A stretch of 64,000 nucleotides of DNA from NCBI GenBank assembly GCA_010094025.1, contig ML991777.1:186001-250000 (forward strand), given 5' to 3'. The position numbers and the translations under genes are program-made. Of this stretch, positions 32,255-43,877 are shown one piece after another. This stretch comes from Viridothelium virens. Its lineage: Eukaryota; Ascomycota; Dothideomycetes; Trypetheliales; Trypetheliaceae. The stretch's first letter is position 1; every line of letters begins with the position of its first letter. The notes below the pieces were generated by a model. That model was not told the origin of the DNA. It searched no databases and saw only the letters and a program-made list of their open reading frames with translations.

Positions 32255-33386
32255 GGTCTTAACTGTCGCTCCAGAAGAGCTGCACTCGGTCGTTGAGGGG
32301 GTCTCTGGTTGAGTGAAGCTCCCCTGTTGTGTTCGAGAGAGCTATGGATTGTGGCGGTCGTTCAAAGACAATTGTAGCGAATCAGATGCTGTGGAGGCAG
32401 ACAAGGACTGCGATTGGAAGATGGAGGAGGGAAGGGTTAAGGTTGGCGACTATTCTACAGGCGGACTGCGCACTGGACAAAGAGCTATGAGTGGCGGCAA
32501 AACGCGGCCTAGTTGTTGTGAGTAAGCAAGAGGATCCAGTGAACGCACAGTCGTCATCGGCAAGAACACCAATGCGAAAAGACGGCTTGCACTTTGAGAA
32601 ACTGACTTACCGATTGACTTGCCAGCGACGGCTTGATTTTGTAAGGGAGAGTTCTCGGTCAGGAGCGTTCGCAAGCTCAACCTTCGCACGCGCAGGATCC
32701 GCTTGGACGGGTAAGTTGTTGTGACGTTGCCGTTGATTGATGTGTTGTCAATCCGATGGGCAACGCTCGGTAGGGCAGGGGCGCAGAAAGTGAAGCTCTT
32801 GGGCGATGTTGCACTTGCGTCAGGCTGAATATTTTGGTCGCGACTCTGTTCACCAAGGCGAACTCCAATTGCGGGTTAGAAAGGCGAGAAAAATTGCGGC
32901 GGTGCTTTGCGACAGATGTTTGCACTGCTTGAGCCTTACACAAGGCTGTCGAGGATGCTCCCGAAGCTCCCTGGGAGGTGGAGTCGGCTGGTGGTCGAAC
33001 AAAGGGCCAGTCAGAGCAATTGCAAAAATACGGGACCTGGCGGACGAGCCCAAGTTGATGTTAGCTTTTTCTGGGCAGGCGAGGATTGGATGACGCGAGT
33101 GCAGTCTGACGGTCAATTGGCGTTGATGCGCTGGCACGGCTGCGGCTTCATGCACGCCCACACCAACCCCTGCCGTGGTGGACAACTCAGCAGAGGCCGA
33201 GCGCTGCGCCGTGGAGTGTGACGTCGAAAAGCAAGCCGAGCCGGGGGTTGCTCAGGATGATTTCGCGTCGCAGTCTGGGCTGCCTCTTTTGGCGGGGACA
33301 AGCGTTTGCACAAAGCCGGCCGATACGGCGCGGTTGGAGCAAGTCTCGCAGCGCGTGGAGTGCAGTTGCTGGTGGCACAGATGAAG
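32255..33386. promoter_or_regulatory. Long leader/promoter region of the HapB gene
   Basis: About 1.1 kb without a supported gene lies upstream of the HapB start. Long 5' leaders with possible introns are common for this type of gene. Overlapping GC-rich frames on both strands are not protein-like. Confidence 0.4.
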
Positions 33387-33828
33387 TCAGATGAAGTCAG
33401 ATGGTGGTTCCAGCGGTTCCAGTGCATTCGCACCCTCCGCAAGTACCTGCTGCGAGACAACGTCCGCTTCTAGCCGCCAGCCCACCGTCGCCGCGAGGAT
33501 CACCAGCGCGTCCCAGAGACGAGCCGGCTGGATTGGAGAAGATGAGAGGTCCCAGCAAAAACGTACCAGAACTAAGCCCGCAGACGATGCCAGTCACGGG
33601 ACTGCGAGGTGGTGAGTGTTGCTCGCACTCGTTGGCTGCTCGAGCCAGAGTCGCGTGAAGACAGCGACGAGTCACGATGGCCGGCGTGAATCCTGGGACT
33701 TGACGCGATGATAGGGCGAAGAGACTGGAGGAAGCGATTGGACGGAAGGCCGGGAAGCTTTTTAAAATGCTTGAACGAGTGGTGGGGGCCTCGGTCGAGC
33801 GTCGGTAGCAGCTTGAGACCATCAGCAA
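33387..33828 (-). CDS. Small predicted mitochondrial membrane protein, two exons
   Basis: Model: exons 33598-33828 and 33387-33527, with a 70 nt intron (GTGACT donor, CCAG acceptor), giving 123 aa. The first exon is basic and Ser/Arg-rich and ends in a cleavage-type stretch (AIVTRRCLHATLARAA), typical of a mitochondrial presequence. The second exon reads PARLWDALVILAATVGWRLE, a membrane-helix-like segment, then ADVVSQQVLAEG and a short acidic tail ending PPSDFI. Reading straight through the intron instead gives an unlikely Gly-rich tail. No family recognised; the donor site is the weakest part. The stop lies within a short tandem GATGAAGTCA repeat. Confidence 0.5.
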
Positions 33829-35707
33829 CCTTCCACCCTGCCACCCTAGTCCGATCGCCTACCCATCAGAGCCCATCGCCCCTGGGGCCCCCGGCAATCC
33901 CACGCAGAAACTAAATGCTGTAGAAATTAACCCAAGTCAAGCCACCTCATTGGCACACTTAGTCTGACCGCCGGCGGGGATTGGCTGTCATTCCAAATTA
34001 TGCTATAGGCACGGAGTATGGAGGTGCGTCTTTGCTGCTCGGACTTCACCGCGTCACCGCGTTTTCCCAGTTCAGATCCGCCACCTTACAGACACCCGGA
34101 GTAGAGCTTGGAGATGTTTACAAAAAGCCAAGCCTGAAGATCTGTCTACATGCGAGAAATGTCGTCAAGCGCCGACGAACGATGGACCGCAATGATGCTC
34201 GTTCCCGGACTTGCGCACACTGCGTCAATGATCCAGCGCAATTGAAGACACTTAAAGTCGTCACCTAACCTGCGCGCCTATCTACAGTATTCACCGATCA
34301 TGACCAGCAAAGATGCAGAGCAACATCACCCTCACCTCTTCATAAGCGCTTCATGTACGGAGAGCCTAACAGAGCCCCTTGTTGCCGTCTCTGATTGGTC
34401 TCACGCCGTCTCGAGAGAGTTTCAAGGAACCCGGCGAGACGCTGCCAGCCGACTCTCATCATTATGGGTTAGGAGATCAGCATGGTTATGCAAAGAATAT
34501 GTGCGCATTGATCTACCCGTGCTCTAGCCTGTTACCGCTGTGGAAAACACCCTCACAACAATTACGGCATCTCAACCTCTCTCTCACACTTTCGCTGCTT
34601 TTTCAAGCTTATTGCCAAAAAGCAAAGAGCTCACATCCACTTTTTCCGCGAACATCCCGCTCACCGCGGCTATCTACCAATTGTCATGCGAAGCCTCGGA
34701 AATACCCCAGACAAGCAGCTGAGCCCATGGATCACCGAGGAGTCCATGTGTCGCGGCATACCGCCCACTCGGGTTCCGGGGGGAAGGTGTTCGCGCCCTC
34801 AGCCCTTCATCGAAGATCGCTAGAAGCGGCGTTACCGTTCCTCAGACGCGACGAGACTTTACTTTGGGAGCTGCCCTTTTCGGGCTCCTGCGCGCAGTAA
34901 ACGTCACATCGACAAAGACACGTGCGGCGCGTCGGGATTTCAGCCCTGCAGATCCCATGTTGTGGAATTGCAACCCTCCTGCAAATACTGTCAGCTACGG
35001 CAATTGCTCCGACAGGAGATTGAAGGCTCGTCAGACTGCCTAGTGTATATTCTCTATCGTACGGTAGTTCGGTTGGAGCTACCTTTCGAGTAAGTGTAAT
35101 CTCTTATATTTTTGATCTATCTTCTAAGTACTACTATCCCGTTGGCGTAAAGCTCGCCATTTCTCACCTCATCTTAGTCCGGAGCTGCGTCCATTTGGAG
35201 ACTCTGGGTAATCTTCTACAGCCTAGGCACTTCACATGGAGGAGATGAAACTCTGCCTCCGGTCCGTGGAACAGTATTTTTCTTGCTAATGTCTACCACC
35301 CTCTTTTACTACCAAAAGCCCACCCAGAGAGCATCTATACCGTTAGCTTGAGACAAATAGCAGCTGCATGATGTCAAGTGTTATTGCTTGGGAACTCATC
35401 ACAGGGCCCATAATGACATCATTTACTATTGAGGCTATAGCATTGCGAAAGGTCATCCAGGACTACATGGTGTCCTTCTACTGAACTTCATTAACACAGG
35501 ATTCTCTTTAGCCGGACATTATCCCCCGGATCTACAATCGACACCGGCCCCCCTAGATCTTAGCTCACATACACATAAATGGAGATGTATGCACTAGTCG
35601 AATAAAAGACCATGGGAAAAGAACAGACATTGGGTATCGTCATCGCATATCGCCATCGCCTAGCCTAAGAAACACCAGAAATCCACCTCTCTGGATTCCA
35701 TCGCATC
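33829..35707. other. Gene-poor interval of 1.9 kb
   Basis: The left part is the promoter of the small mitochondrial protein gene. Frames at 34300-34900 have no domain-like sequence. 35040-35600 is A/T-richer, with nothing recognisable; it ends at the 3' flank of the Dep1/Sds3-like gene. Confidence 0.45.
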
Positions 35708-38155
35708 TCACCTCCCAAACCCTCCAGCAGCGATTCCCACCTGTCGCGCCTGTCCTTGACCGTGGGCAGAGGGCATCGCGAACGCAAGTCTCCCGCCACC
35801 ATGGACCTCATCCTCCGTCTTCACCCCCGCCGACGGCGTGAACCCCAGCGCTTCCGCGCCCGGCCCCGATGCCTCCCGCGCAGACATTGACGGATCAGCC
35901 GTGTTCACCTTCCCCGCCGACACGGCGACCTTCTCCTTCGCATTCGTGGTGGCCGGAGGCGAACCCTGCGTAGCGACTGAGGCGCGTCGTGGCGCGCTCC
36001 ATTGCTCTGACGACTCCTCTGGCACACGGCGTCCGGGCTCGTGGTTCCGTTTCATGTACATGAGGGGAGAGTCGCCGGCACCATCAAACGAGGGGATTCG
36101 CGACGCTGCGTCCTGGATAGCTGATGCCTCGGGTATGACTGGCCCGTGGCTATTTCCTCCAGGGGCGAGGGCGGAGGAAGGCGGATCGGAGGGCACGGCG
36201 ATGGTTGAGCCGGAGCCGTTGGGGAGGTGAGGGTCGTAGGCGCGTCGTTGAGAGGTTGGTGTTGTGAAAGCATTGATAGGCCGCACGGCTTGCGGTGGCA
36301 TTGTGTTCTGCTGATGAGCAGGATGCTGTGGGTTTGCCCACGGGTTCTGTGCGAAGAATTCTTCCGCTGCGTGTTTCTCCGTCGGCATTGGCTCATTGAG
36401 ATGCCGTGAAAGAATAGGAGTGGGGGTTGAATTGAGCTTTGACTCCTGCATCAGACACTGACTTGGGGTGTGATAGCATCTTCGAGGTGAGTTTACTTAC
36501 CTTCATTGCACGCAGGTCGTCATCAGCTTCTGCCGACTGCAAAGCCTTGAGTTTGGGTGCCGCTGGGAAACCTTGGTACTTCTTGATCCCGCTAAGCAGA
36601 GAGACCTCCTTATTAACCATGGTCTGCCGAATGATTTGCTTCGGTCGATCCGCTTCGTATACATAATTATACTCCGGCTCGTCGCCATGTGCTTGTCGGC
36701 GTTCTTTTTGGATCCGGAAGAGCTCCTTACCGATCCGCTCCAGTACATCATCTCTAATGTCTCGTACCTTTTGGAAGTACTGCGCGTGAATCTGACTTCT
36801 CTCGGCAATGGTCTGGACTTCGAGTGTGTTAAGTTTGTAGGCAAGTAACCTATCTTCCAGCTGGATCTGGTTCTCGTGGCGAGCATCGATGCATTGCATC
36901 ATCGCAAGGTATTCGGGATGCGTTGGATTGGGTTGTTGCAGCAGTGCAAGCTCTCGTTCAACTTGGTTGAGCTTTTCATCTAGTAATCTATTGAAGTTAG
37001 TGAGATTATTTCATACCTCTACCCTAGTATCATCCTACCTTTCACGAAAACTTGCAAAATGTTCTTCAATACCCACTAGGGCATCCATGGCGGCCTTCTT
37101 CCTCTGCACTACAACGGTTCCAATTAGTCCATATTGTCAAGCCGTGCCCTTTTCAAACATCGCAAACACAAGGCAAAGGGAAGAGGAAGACACGATATAG
37201 GTAACTCACGTTCTTCTTCGTTTCTCGCAGCCACATCAGCTTCTTCTCCCTCTCCCTCTGCGCTAAGGGCTTCGCCGGCTTCCGGTAATTGCTCAGCCGC
37301 AGCAGCCGTTTCTCCCTGTGCTGCAAGATCTTCATCCTGTTCAAGGTCATTTGCGCGTTTGGATTTGCGCTTGCCTTTCCTTGCCTTGACATCTTTTTTC
37401 GGGGGTGCCGGTTCTTCCTCCTGCTCAACAGATACCTGCAACGGTGCTTCCTTTTCAGGGGCAATCTCGCCACTCGTCTCATTGTCCGGTCCTTTCGAGC
37501 CTTCCTCAGACAATTCATCCTCGGCCTGCTCTCCACCTTCTGCTTTTAGCATTTCTGATGGTCCGTCTTGAGGCGCAGAATTCAGCCGCTTCTCTGCAGG
37601 TTTCACGATCTCTGAGTCAACGCCGGGTGATTGACCGCTCTCGCTCTTGCGCTTGCGCTTGCGGCCAGCAACAGCACCCTGAGATAGCCTCGAAGAGTCT
37701 GAGCGAGATAGAGTAGGCGTTATTTCCAGATTCTCGTCTTGAATAATCGTACCATTTCCAGTCGTAATAGGCTCGTGCAAGATCGACGGTGACGTAGAAT
37801 CTCCATCCTGGCCTTCCACCATATTGTAGGTGCGCTGGAGTTTGCTAGGTGTGGTCGAGTTTTCATTATCAGAAGTAGGAATATCGCCTTTCAACTTCGA
37901 TGCGTGGTGTGGCGTAATATCGAGCCGTTCTGTTTCGGCTTCCGAATCTGCGTCGTCGTTTGGTAATATTGATTTTTCTGGTGCACTACCGTTCTCATTT
38001 TCCCCATATCTCTCGTCATAATCGCTTAGACTACTTGACCGTGAGTCGCTCTGGTCAACTATTTGGGTGTCCACGATCATTGCCGATGAAGCTAGATGAC
38101 TTTCGGGCTCGTTGAACGGCATTGGTCCATCAGTGTTAGCTTCTTGGTCCGCCAT
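35708..38155 (-). CDS. Dep1/Sds3-like subunit of an Rpd3-type histone deacetylase complex
   Basis: Model: exons 37210-38155, 37039-37108, 36501-36987 and 35708-36445; introns are 101, 51 and 55 nt; product 746 aa. Residues 1-315 are highly acidic with basic patches (AGRKRKRKSE, KARKGKRKSKRAND). An Sds3-like domain follows at about 316-480: LQRKKAAMDALVGIEEHFAS, then a long helix LLDEKLNQVERELALLQQ..., ending near QIIRQTMVNKEVSLLSGIKK. The C-terminal 245 residues are disordered. Sds3/Dep1 proteins scaffold the Rpd3L/Sin3 deacetylase complex in the nucleus, repressing transcription. The gene is divergent from NOP12, with 859 bp between start codons. Confidence 0.85.
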
Positions 38156-39014
38156 GAGTCGTTCGCGACGAGACTAGACCAACGGTAAACGCTCGGTGGG
38201 TCCGCGGTCTTCTGGAGCGACGGATCTCGATGGGATGTTTGGGATCGGCAGTTGTGATATGTTCCAAAAATTGATTCTATATATCGAGAAGACAAGGTCA
38301 GCACGTTTCCATGACCATTGCCGCTCTAATTCACCACAGTCCACGAGATGCGGAGTGGAGGTGATTTGGGCCCTGAGCGCTCCAATCTCAAGGTTGAGAG
38401 GAATTGATCACAAACTCAGCCGTTGTTCGATTCCTTGAACGAGAATATTTGGTGTGAACAGCTCTTAGAGGATGCAGAAGCATACAGATGTGTTCCGACC
38501 GTCCACTCGCTTTTTTCAAATGCTCAACTCAGGTGTGCGCCCATAGTACGCACAAGAAGATGCTCACTCACCTTGTCCACTATCGTATATTCTCTGGGCA
38601 AATCATGAACAGTAGGTGGGTAGTAGTCGCATGTGCTGGGGCTTGAGTTGGGGTTGGTCGTAAGTACTGCGAGTGGAGCAGGGATCAAGGTGCGCTGAGT
38701 GATGCACTCAGTTGGAGTTAGGTCGGTAAGAGAGGTCGAGCTGCTTAAGGTAATCGATCGAGGACGGGTATATATTTGATTAGGGAAAAGACCTGCAGAG
38801 CCCAGGCTTTGCATCGAGCTGAAAGGTGTTGAGGAGTTGTGGTAGTGGAGGTCGAGGGATCATCTGCGCAGCTTTCCAGTCGCAAGCGGGATGGCAACCG
38901 TCGCGCGGATTCTGCCACCTGCGCTTACCGCCTACGACATTTCTGAGCAATATTGAACTTTTGGGCCAGCCGTGATTCGCGAGCCAGGAATGGGTGGTAA
39001 TTCGTGCTTCTATC
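38156..39014. promoter_or_regulatory. Divergent promoter region, Dep1/Sds3-like gene and NOP12
   Basis: Start codons face away from each other across this interval, which therefore holds both promoters. Two frames of 70-115 codons overlap here but show no domain features. Confidence 0.5.
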
Positions 39015-40866
39015 ATGAAGACCAAACCCCAAAAGCTTAGAGAAGAAGCTCCGCATGCTGATACCGGGGATTCTAAAATGGATTCAGTACTAGCATCACT
39101 TTTTGCCTCGAGTGTACGAGACCACATGCAACATTCAATAAATTACTCCTACTAAGATACATTAGGCCGGCCCAGTACAGAGACCTCAGAAATCGCGTCT
39201 GCAAGAAGACTCTGCTCAAACCATATCCTATTCTCCGCAGAAGTCCGATGGAACTGTCAACGATGGACCGACAAATGCCAAGACCGATTTCCCTCAAGCA
39301 TCGCCAGAACTGGAGGAAAATGCCCTGGTGAGCCATTCACGTCGAAAGCGAAAGTCAAGACCGCAACAAGAGGAAATCGAAGACACATATCTCAGGCGAT
39401 TGTCACAAGACGCGAGAAGCAGTGAGATGGACGGGGAGGATTCTCAGGCAAGGAAACGACTGCGTTTAGAAAGGTCGATGAATACCAGCTCTGCCAATGA
39501 CGGCCAAGACAATGAGGCAGAAGATTCTGAGCGCAAAAGTAGCTCCCCTGCGGATGAAGATGGTGATGATGCCAGCGAGGAAGTGGAAAGTGGCGAGGAT
39601 CAACCACCTCTACATGAGAGTCTGATGCCTGACCAAGCAGACTCTGAGATTGAGAAAGCTTCTCGCACAGTTTTCCTAGGGAATGTATCCAATTCCGCCA
39701 TAATATCGAAGTCTGCACGTCGTGTTCTCATGACCCATATTTCTACTGTCCTTCAGTCTCCGTCGCTGCCTCAAGGGGCTCACAAAGTACAGTCATTACG
39801 ATTCCGTTCTACTGCTTACGGTGGTAGCGTACCCAAGAAAGGGGCGTTCGCAAGAAAGGATGTTATGGATGCCACTACAAAAAGCACCAACGCCTATGTC
39901 GTTTATACAAGCCAAAGTGCAGCTCGTGAAGCAGCGAAGACGCTGAACGGTACCGTTGTCTTGGACCGGCACCTTCGCGCAGACCTCGTCGCCCATCCTG
40001 CAAAGGTCGATCATCGACGATGCGTGTTCGTTGGCAACTTGGGCTTCGTGGATGATGAGTCTTCTTCAAAACCCGCGGATAGCGACGATGAGGATCACCG
40101 CGGCAAGAGAAATAAATCCAAGAGCAGCGGCCCTGGCGACGTGGAAGAAGGACTTTGGCGGGAGTTCGGCAAAGTCGGTGTCGTGGAGAGCGTTCGAGTT
40201 ATACGAGACGCCAAAACACGAGTAGGGAAAGGATTTGCCTATGTCCAATTTATTGTGAGTCGTTACTTTCCACATCATCCTTCAATCGGCTGTCTGGAGG
40301 GGACCAGGCTTCCACAGCTCACTAACACATGAAGTTTATAGGACGAAAATGCCGTAGAAGAAGCACTTCTGTACGATGGGAAGAAGTTCCCACCTTTACT
40401 TCCCCGCAAACTCCGCGTCTCCCGAGCAAAGAGCATAAAACGAAATGCTACCACAAAATCAAAATCCCAGCAGAGAAGCCTTGCGGAAGGTAGTGCTAGA
40501 ACATTGCCTCGTGACGGGAATTCAAAGTCAGATTCACTACAGCGTAGTTTAGTGGGAAGAGCTGGAAAGATGCTTGGTAAGGCTGGTGCAGCTGCCATGA
40601 GTGGGAGATCGTCGAGGTCTCGAGCAGAACCGAACCGCGAGCCTACGACTCAGTTCCAGATCAATGGTGATTCTTCGGCCCGAATTAGAAGCCCTGAAAA
40701 TTTCGTTTTCGAGGGTCATCGCGCAAGCAGTCTTCAGAGACCGAGCGGGTTAAAGCTGGCTGCGAGAGGCAAATGGAAGAGTAAAGGTCAAAAGTCTGGC
40801 AGGCCAAAGACAAGGGGCGCGAACAGAGCAGCTGCCTGGAAAGCTAAAGGACCAAAGCGTCCCTAG
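39015..40866 (+). CDS. NOP12: Nucleolar RNA-binding protein Nop12
   Basis: Model: exons 39015-39113, 39166-40254 and 40342-40866, introns 52 and 87 nt, giving 570 aa. The first exon carries a typical short Nop12 N-terminus ([12 protein letters not shown]). A long acidic linker is followed by two RRM domains: RNP-2 of the first at TVFLGNV (about 201-207), the second at CVFVGNLG (about 319-326), with its RNP-1-like KGFAYVQF broken from [21 protein letters not shown] by the last intron. The Lys/Arg-rich C-terminus ([18 protein letters not shown]) fits nucleolar localisation. Nop12 acts in 5.8S/25S pre-rRNA processing. Conserved with CGR1 in ribosome biogenesis, but the two genes are not adjacent. 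Confidence 0.92.
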
Positions 40867-41593
40867 CATAAACGCGTATACTAATGCCGCTGGTGGCCCT
40901 GCTGCTAACGCACAGAGATTGTGTGTAATCGTAGACTAGACACAGTCTTCCAGATTCTACGAGACTCAAAGAGCATTCGGATCCTTATGGTAAAACTACC
41001 TTACGATTTTGACTTTGTAGAAAATTTGGTCATTGTTTCTAGATCATCGAGCTCTAATTGAGCGTCCCAGTCGAATCATCACATCGCATGATTTTGAGTG
41101 GGTCTGGACTGATCTTTGTTTATGCTCGACTTCTGGGTACCGTGCCCCGTAGTACCATCCCGGAATGCAGTAACTTTCCGCCAACAAAGAACTTCCCGCT
41201 CTCAGATCATGGTAGTCGATAAACTCAATCCACACTAGTATCACCAGTAACCTTCTACTAATGAGCTCTCTCGTCACAAAAGTATGCAGTGGGGTTCATC
41301 CTTAAGGGAATTCGAATCTCGCTGGTTTTGTCATGAGACGCATGAAAATAAGACAGGTCCGGGTTTCTCGGTAATAAGTCTTGTTCTTTCTTTTAATGAT
41401 CTTTCTTTGTCACTTCGCCACATGTTGCCCAGCTGAAATTCAAAGTATCAAAGAATTCCAGATATCTCTCTCTCTCTTTCTGCATGTCAGAATGCAATCC
41501 TGTTCGTGCTGAGCTTGCCTAAATTCCAACACATCTACCCATGAAAGTCATTGCATCGCAAATATGCAGGATTAAGGAGCAACAATCTCAAAG
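40867..41593. other. Intergenic, no gene seen
   Basis: Includes the NOP12 3' flank and the promoter of the gene at 41594, with a short CT microsatellite at about 41464-41482. No protein-like frame. Confidence 0.55.
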
Positions 41594-42994
41594 ATGGCAA
41601 GGCCGCAATCTGAGCTCTTTATTCCGAATCATTTCACTACAATTTCGCCATTGAGTATTGGAAACTCAACATTCTTCTCCGAGGCTTACCTTACAGAGGC
41701 TTTCGCAAGATTGAGAAAGCAAGGGTCGCGCCGACGATGGTCAAACAGACCAGCCATAGGGTCTCTACCCAAAATCTCAACTGCCCGCACTGGCGTAGGA
41801 CCGTGGGTTGGGAGAGAAAGAGTACTCTCTCCCCGCATGCGATCCTTGAGTATCCAAACATCAAGGTCGAATTCAGGCTCAGATTTGAGATCAAGTTCAA
41901 AGGGCAGAAATAGACCACGGGTCATAGACCACAACAAGGAGCATCCCAAGATAGAGATACAGCACGATTCCGAGCTTCCTGCGGTAAAGCAAAATACAAA
42001 CGCTTTGGGAACCAACATGAGAGTTTCAGTACTCAATGCCAACGCGAGCGTTACCCAGAGAATCGTCAAGTTCGAGGAATTGGCAAGTCAGACAGAAAGT
42101 GCCATTGAAAAATCAACAGAAGATGTGCCAGATGTTGTAGAGCCTGCTTTTGTGTTTGCTAAGGAAATCTTCAGACCAAAGATAATTGACAGCAAGAAAG
42201 CGAAACAGGTACCTCAAAGACCTATGTCGGTTTTGAAGACCCCGACCAAGATGTATCACAGTCTCGAATCCATGATCGAGAAGGAGAATGATTCTCTAGT
42301 GACTTCGAAAGCGACTGGTACGAATGAGTTGGTATCAGCATTGTCACCGACTTCCACACTCGTCTCGACATCAGAGAATTTCGAGTCGGATAAAAACCCG
42401 GATATAACAGCTCTACCGCTTCGGAGTGGATCGGTGCTTACAGTAGTTCACCCGGAACAAACAGCTTGGCAACGAGTCGTATACTTCCAGGGGCCCATCA
42501 AGCTACTCAATCAAAACGTGCTTGCTCGCAAAGGATCAATTGCTTCGATGTATGCATTCCAAGATGTCGTCGAACAAGAGGGGGATCAACGATCGTCTTT
42601 CTCGCGAAAGTCAATTGATGATGAGATGATTGACGATATTGTCGATTTCTTCGAATCACTTGACATTAGACCAGAATTCCATGAGTGGGATATGTCCAGC
42701 ATCGAATGCCGAATGTCCGAGACTGAGGCCTCGTGGGAGACTGTTTGCCAAGGGGCAGCATCTGTTGAAATGGCAGTCATAGCCGAGGTCGTTCCTACGG
42801 TCGTGGAATCCGTTTCCGTGAGCAGACGAAAGGAACCTCCGCCGCGGCTGCACTTAGACGTCGCGGAGAGAACCCGATCTGCCTCCAAATCGGCTGGCCA
42901 AGGTACTCCAGGGACCCTAAAAAGGTTCAACAGCTCGAGCAAAAAGAGACCGTACAAGATGAGCACGCTTGGGCGGCTTACGTCTATTATCTAG
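41594..42994 (+). CDS. Hypothetical protein, lineage-conserved type
   Basis: A single 466-codon frame starting MARPQSELFIPNHFTTISPL. The N-terminus is basic and Ser-rich. The middle is acidic with no clear fold. Two blocks look ordered: TAWQRVVYFQGPIKLLNQNV followed by LARKGSIASMYAFQD at about residues 297-330, and DDEMIDDIVDFFESLDIRPE soon after. The last 60 residues are basic (KRFNSSSKKRPYKMSTLG). No signal peptide or membrane segment. I recall similarly patterned proteins only in filamentous ascomycetes and cannot assign a function. Confidence 0.75.
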   Translation: MARPQSELFIPNHFTTISPLSIGNSTFFSEAYLTEAFARLRKQGSRRRWSNRPAIGSLPKISTARTGVGPWVGRERVLSPRMRSLSIQTSRSNSGSDLRSSSKGRNRPRVIDHNKEHPKIEIQHDSELPAVKQNTNALGTNMRVSVLNANASVTQRIVKFEELASQTESAIEKSTEDVPDVVEPAFVFAKEIFRPKIIDSKKAKQVPQRPMSVLKTPTKMYHSLESMIEKENDSLVTSKATGTNELVSALSPTSTLVSTSENFESDKNPDITALPLRSGSVLTVVHPEQTAWQRVVYFQGPIKLLNQNVLARKGSIASMYAFQDVVEQEGDQRSSFSRKSIDDEMIDDIVDFFESLDIRPEFHEWDMSSIECRMSETEASWETVCQGAASVEMAVIAEVVPTVVESVSVSRRKEPPPRLHLDVAERTRSASKSAGQGTPGTLKRFNSSSKKRPYKMSTLGRLTSII

Positions 42995-43877
42995 GATAAT
43001 GGAGCAGGCCCACTGGCATCATTCTAGCAATGACTTCTCACACAGAATTTTCGTCTGTTGGTGTGTACACTTCTGACCTGTGTCGCGACTACCTCTCGGC
43101 CATGAATGTGGCTGGCACATTCATTCCGTAGTGTTGCGAACTATAATGTGCATTCGATGCTAGTGGTTCGCAAGCCAGCCACGATATGCAACGTCCAGGT
43201 TGTGGAGATCAGAGGCTGGGGTGTTGAACGGCCAAGGTCGAGATGACTGGACGTGAAGCTCGTGGGGACTAAAGCTTCCGCGATCCATGGTGCAATGAAG
43301 TCACTGGCTGCATCGTGGTAAGAGGACGACGAAAGCCAGACTGGCGAGTCAGGGAGAAGTTGAAGTGACGCCAGAGGAGGAGGTTGCCCCATGCGGCCAG
43401 GTGCAGCTTCGAGGTGTGAACCGCGCTAACGACGTGGCATCGGCCGGATGGAGGAGAACATGGGCTAGAAACCAAAGCTCCTTGTTCAGTCTGCTGCAAT
43501 TGGTTGCCTCATGCTGATTGCGGATGGGACACGGGCGCGAGCTGTAGGAGTCGCAGGGAAATGCGCTGATCCTGCTAAGAGTGCAGCCGTGATGCTTGTC
43601 AGCGCCCGACTCGCTCTTAAGTCAGTGCTGGGCCCCTTTGACCCAATCTTTTCATCGTCTTTCTGCTCGCCTCGCCCTTCAGAGATCGTCGCGCTGTCTA
43701 CTGTGATACTCTGACACTATTCTGAGATTTGTTTTATTACCGACGTGTATGTAGAGAATGAATTGTTTCGAACCACTAGTACTCTGCTTGCTGACTGATG
43801 TTGCTTGCTGAAGGCTTCCCTGGCCGACCACTCAACGGACCCTCAAACCTACCAGTCAAACTTGGCAATTTTTCGGC
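42995..43877. other. Intergenic, no gene seen
   Basis: The 3' flank of the preceding gene and upstream region of the zinc-finger gene. Frames on the minus strand (43141-43499) are not convincing. Confidence 0.5.

Noticed and set aside
34300-34900. Overlapping plus-strand frames of 60-173 codons
   Set aside because: No ordered segment, no splice partners and three frames equally open, which indicates chance.
37134-37716. Plus-strand frames opposite the Dep1/Sds3-like gene
   Set aside because: Antisense of Glu/Lys/Ser-rich codons; no start context or similarity.
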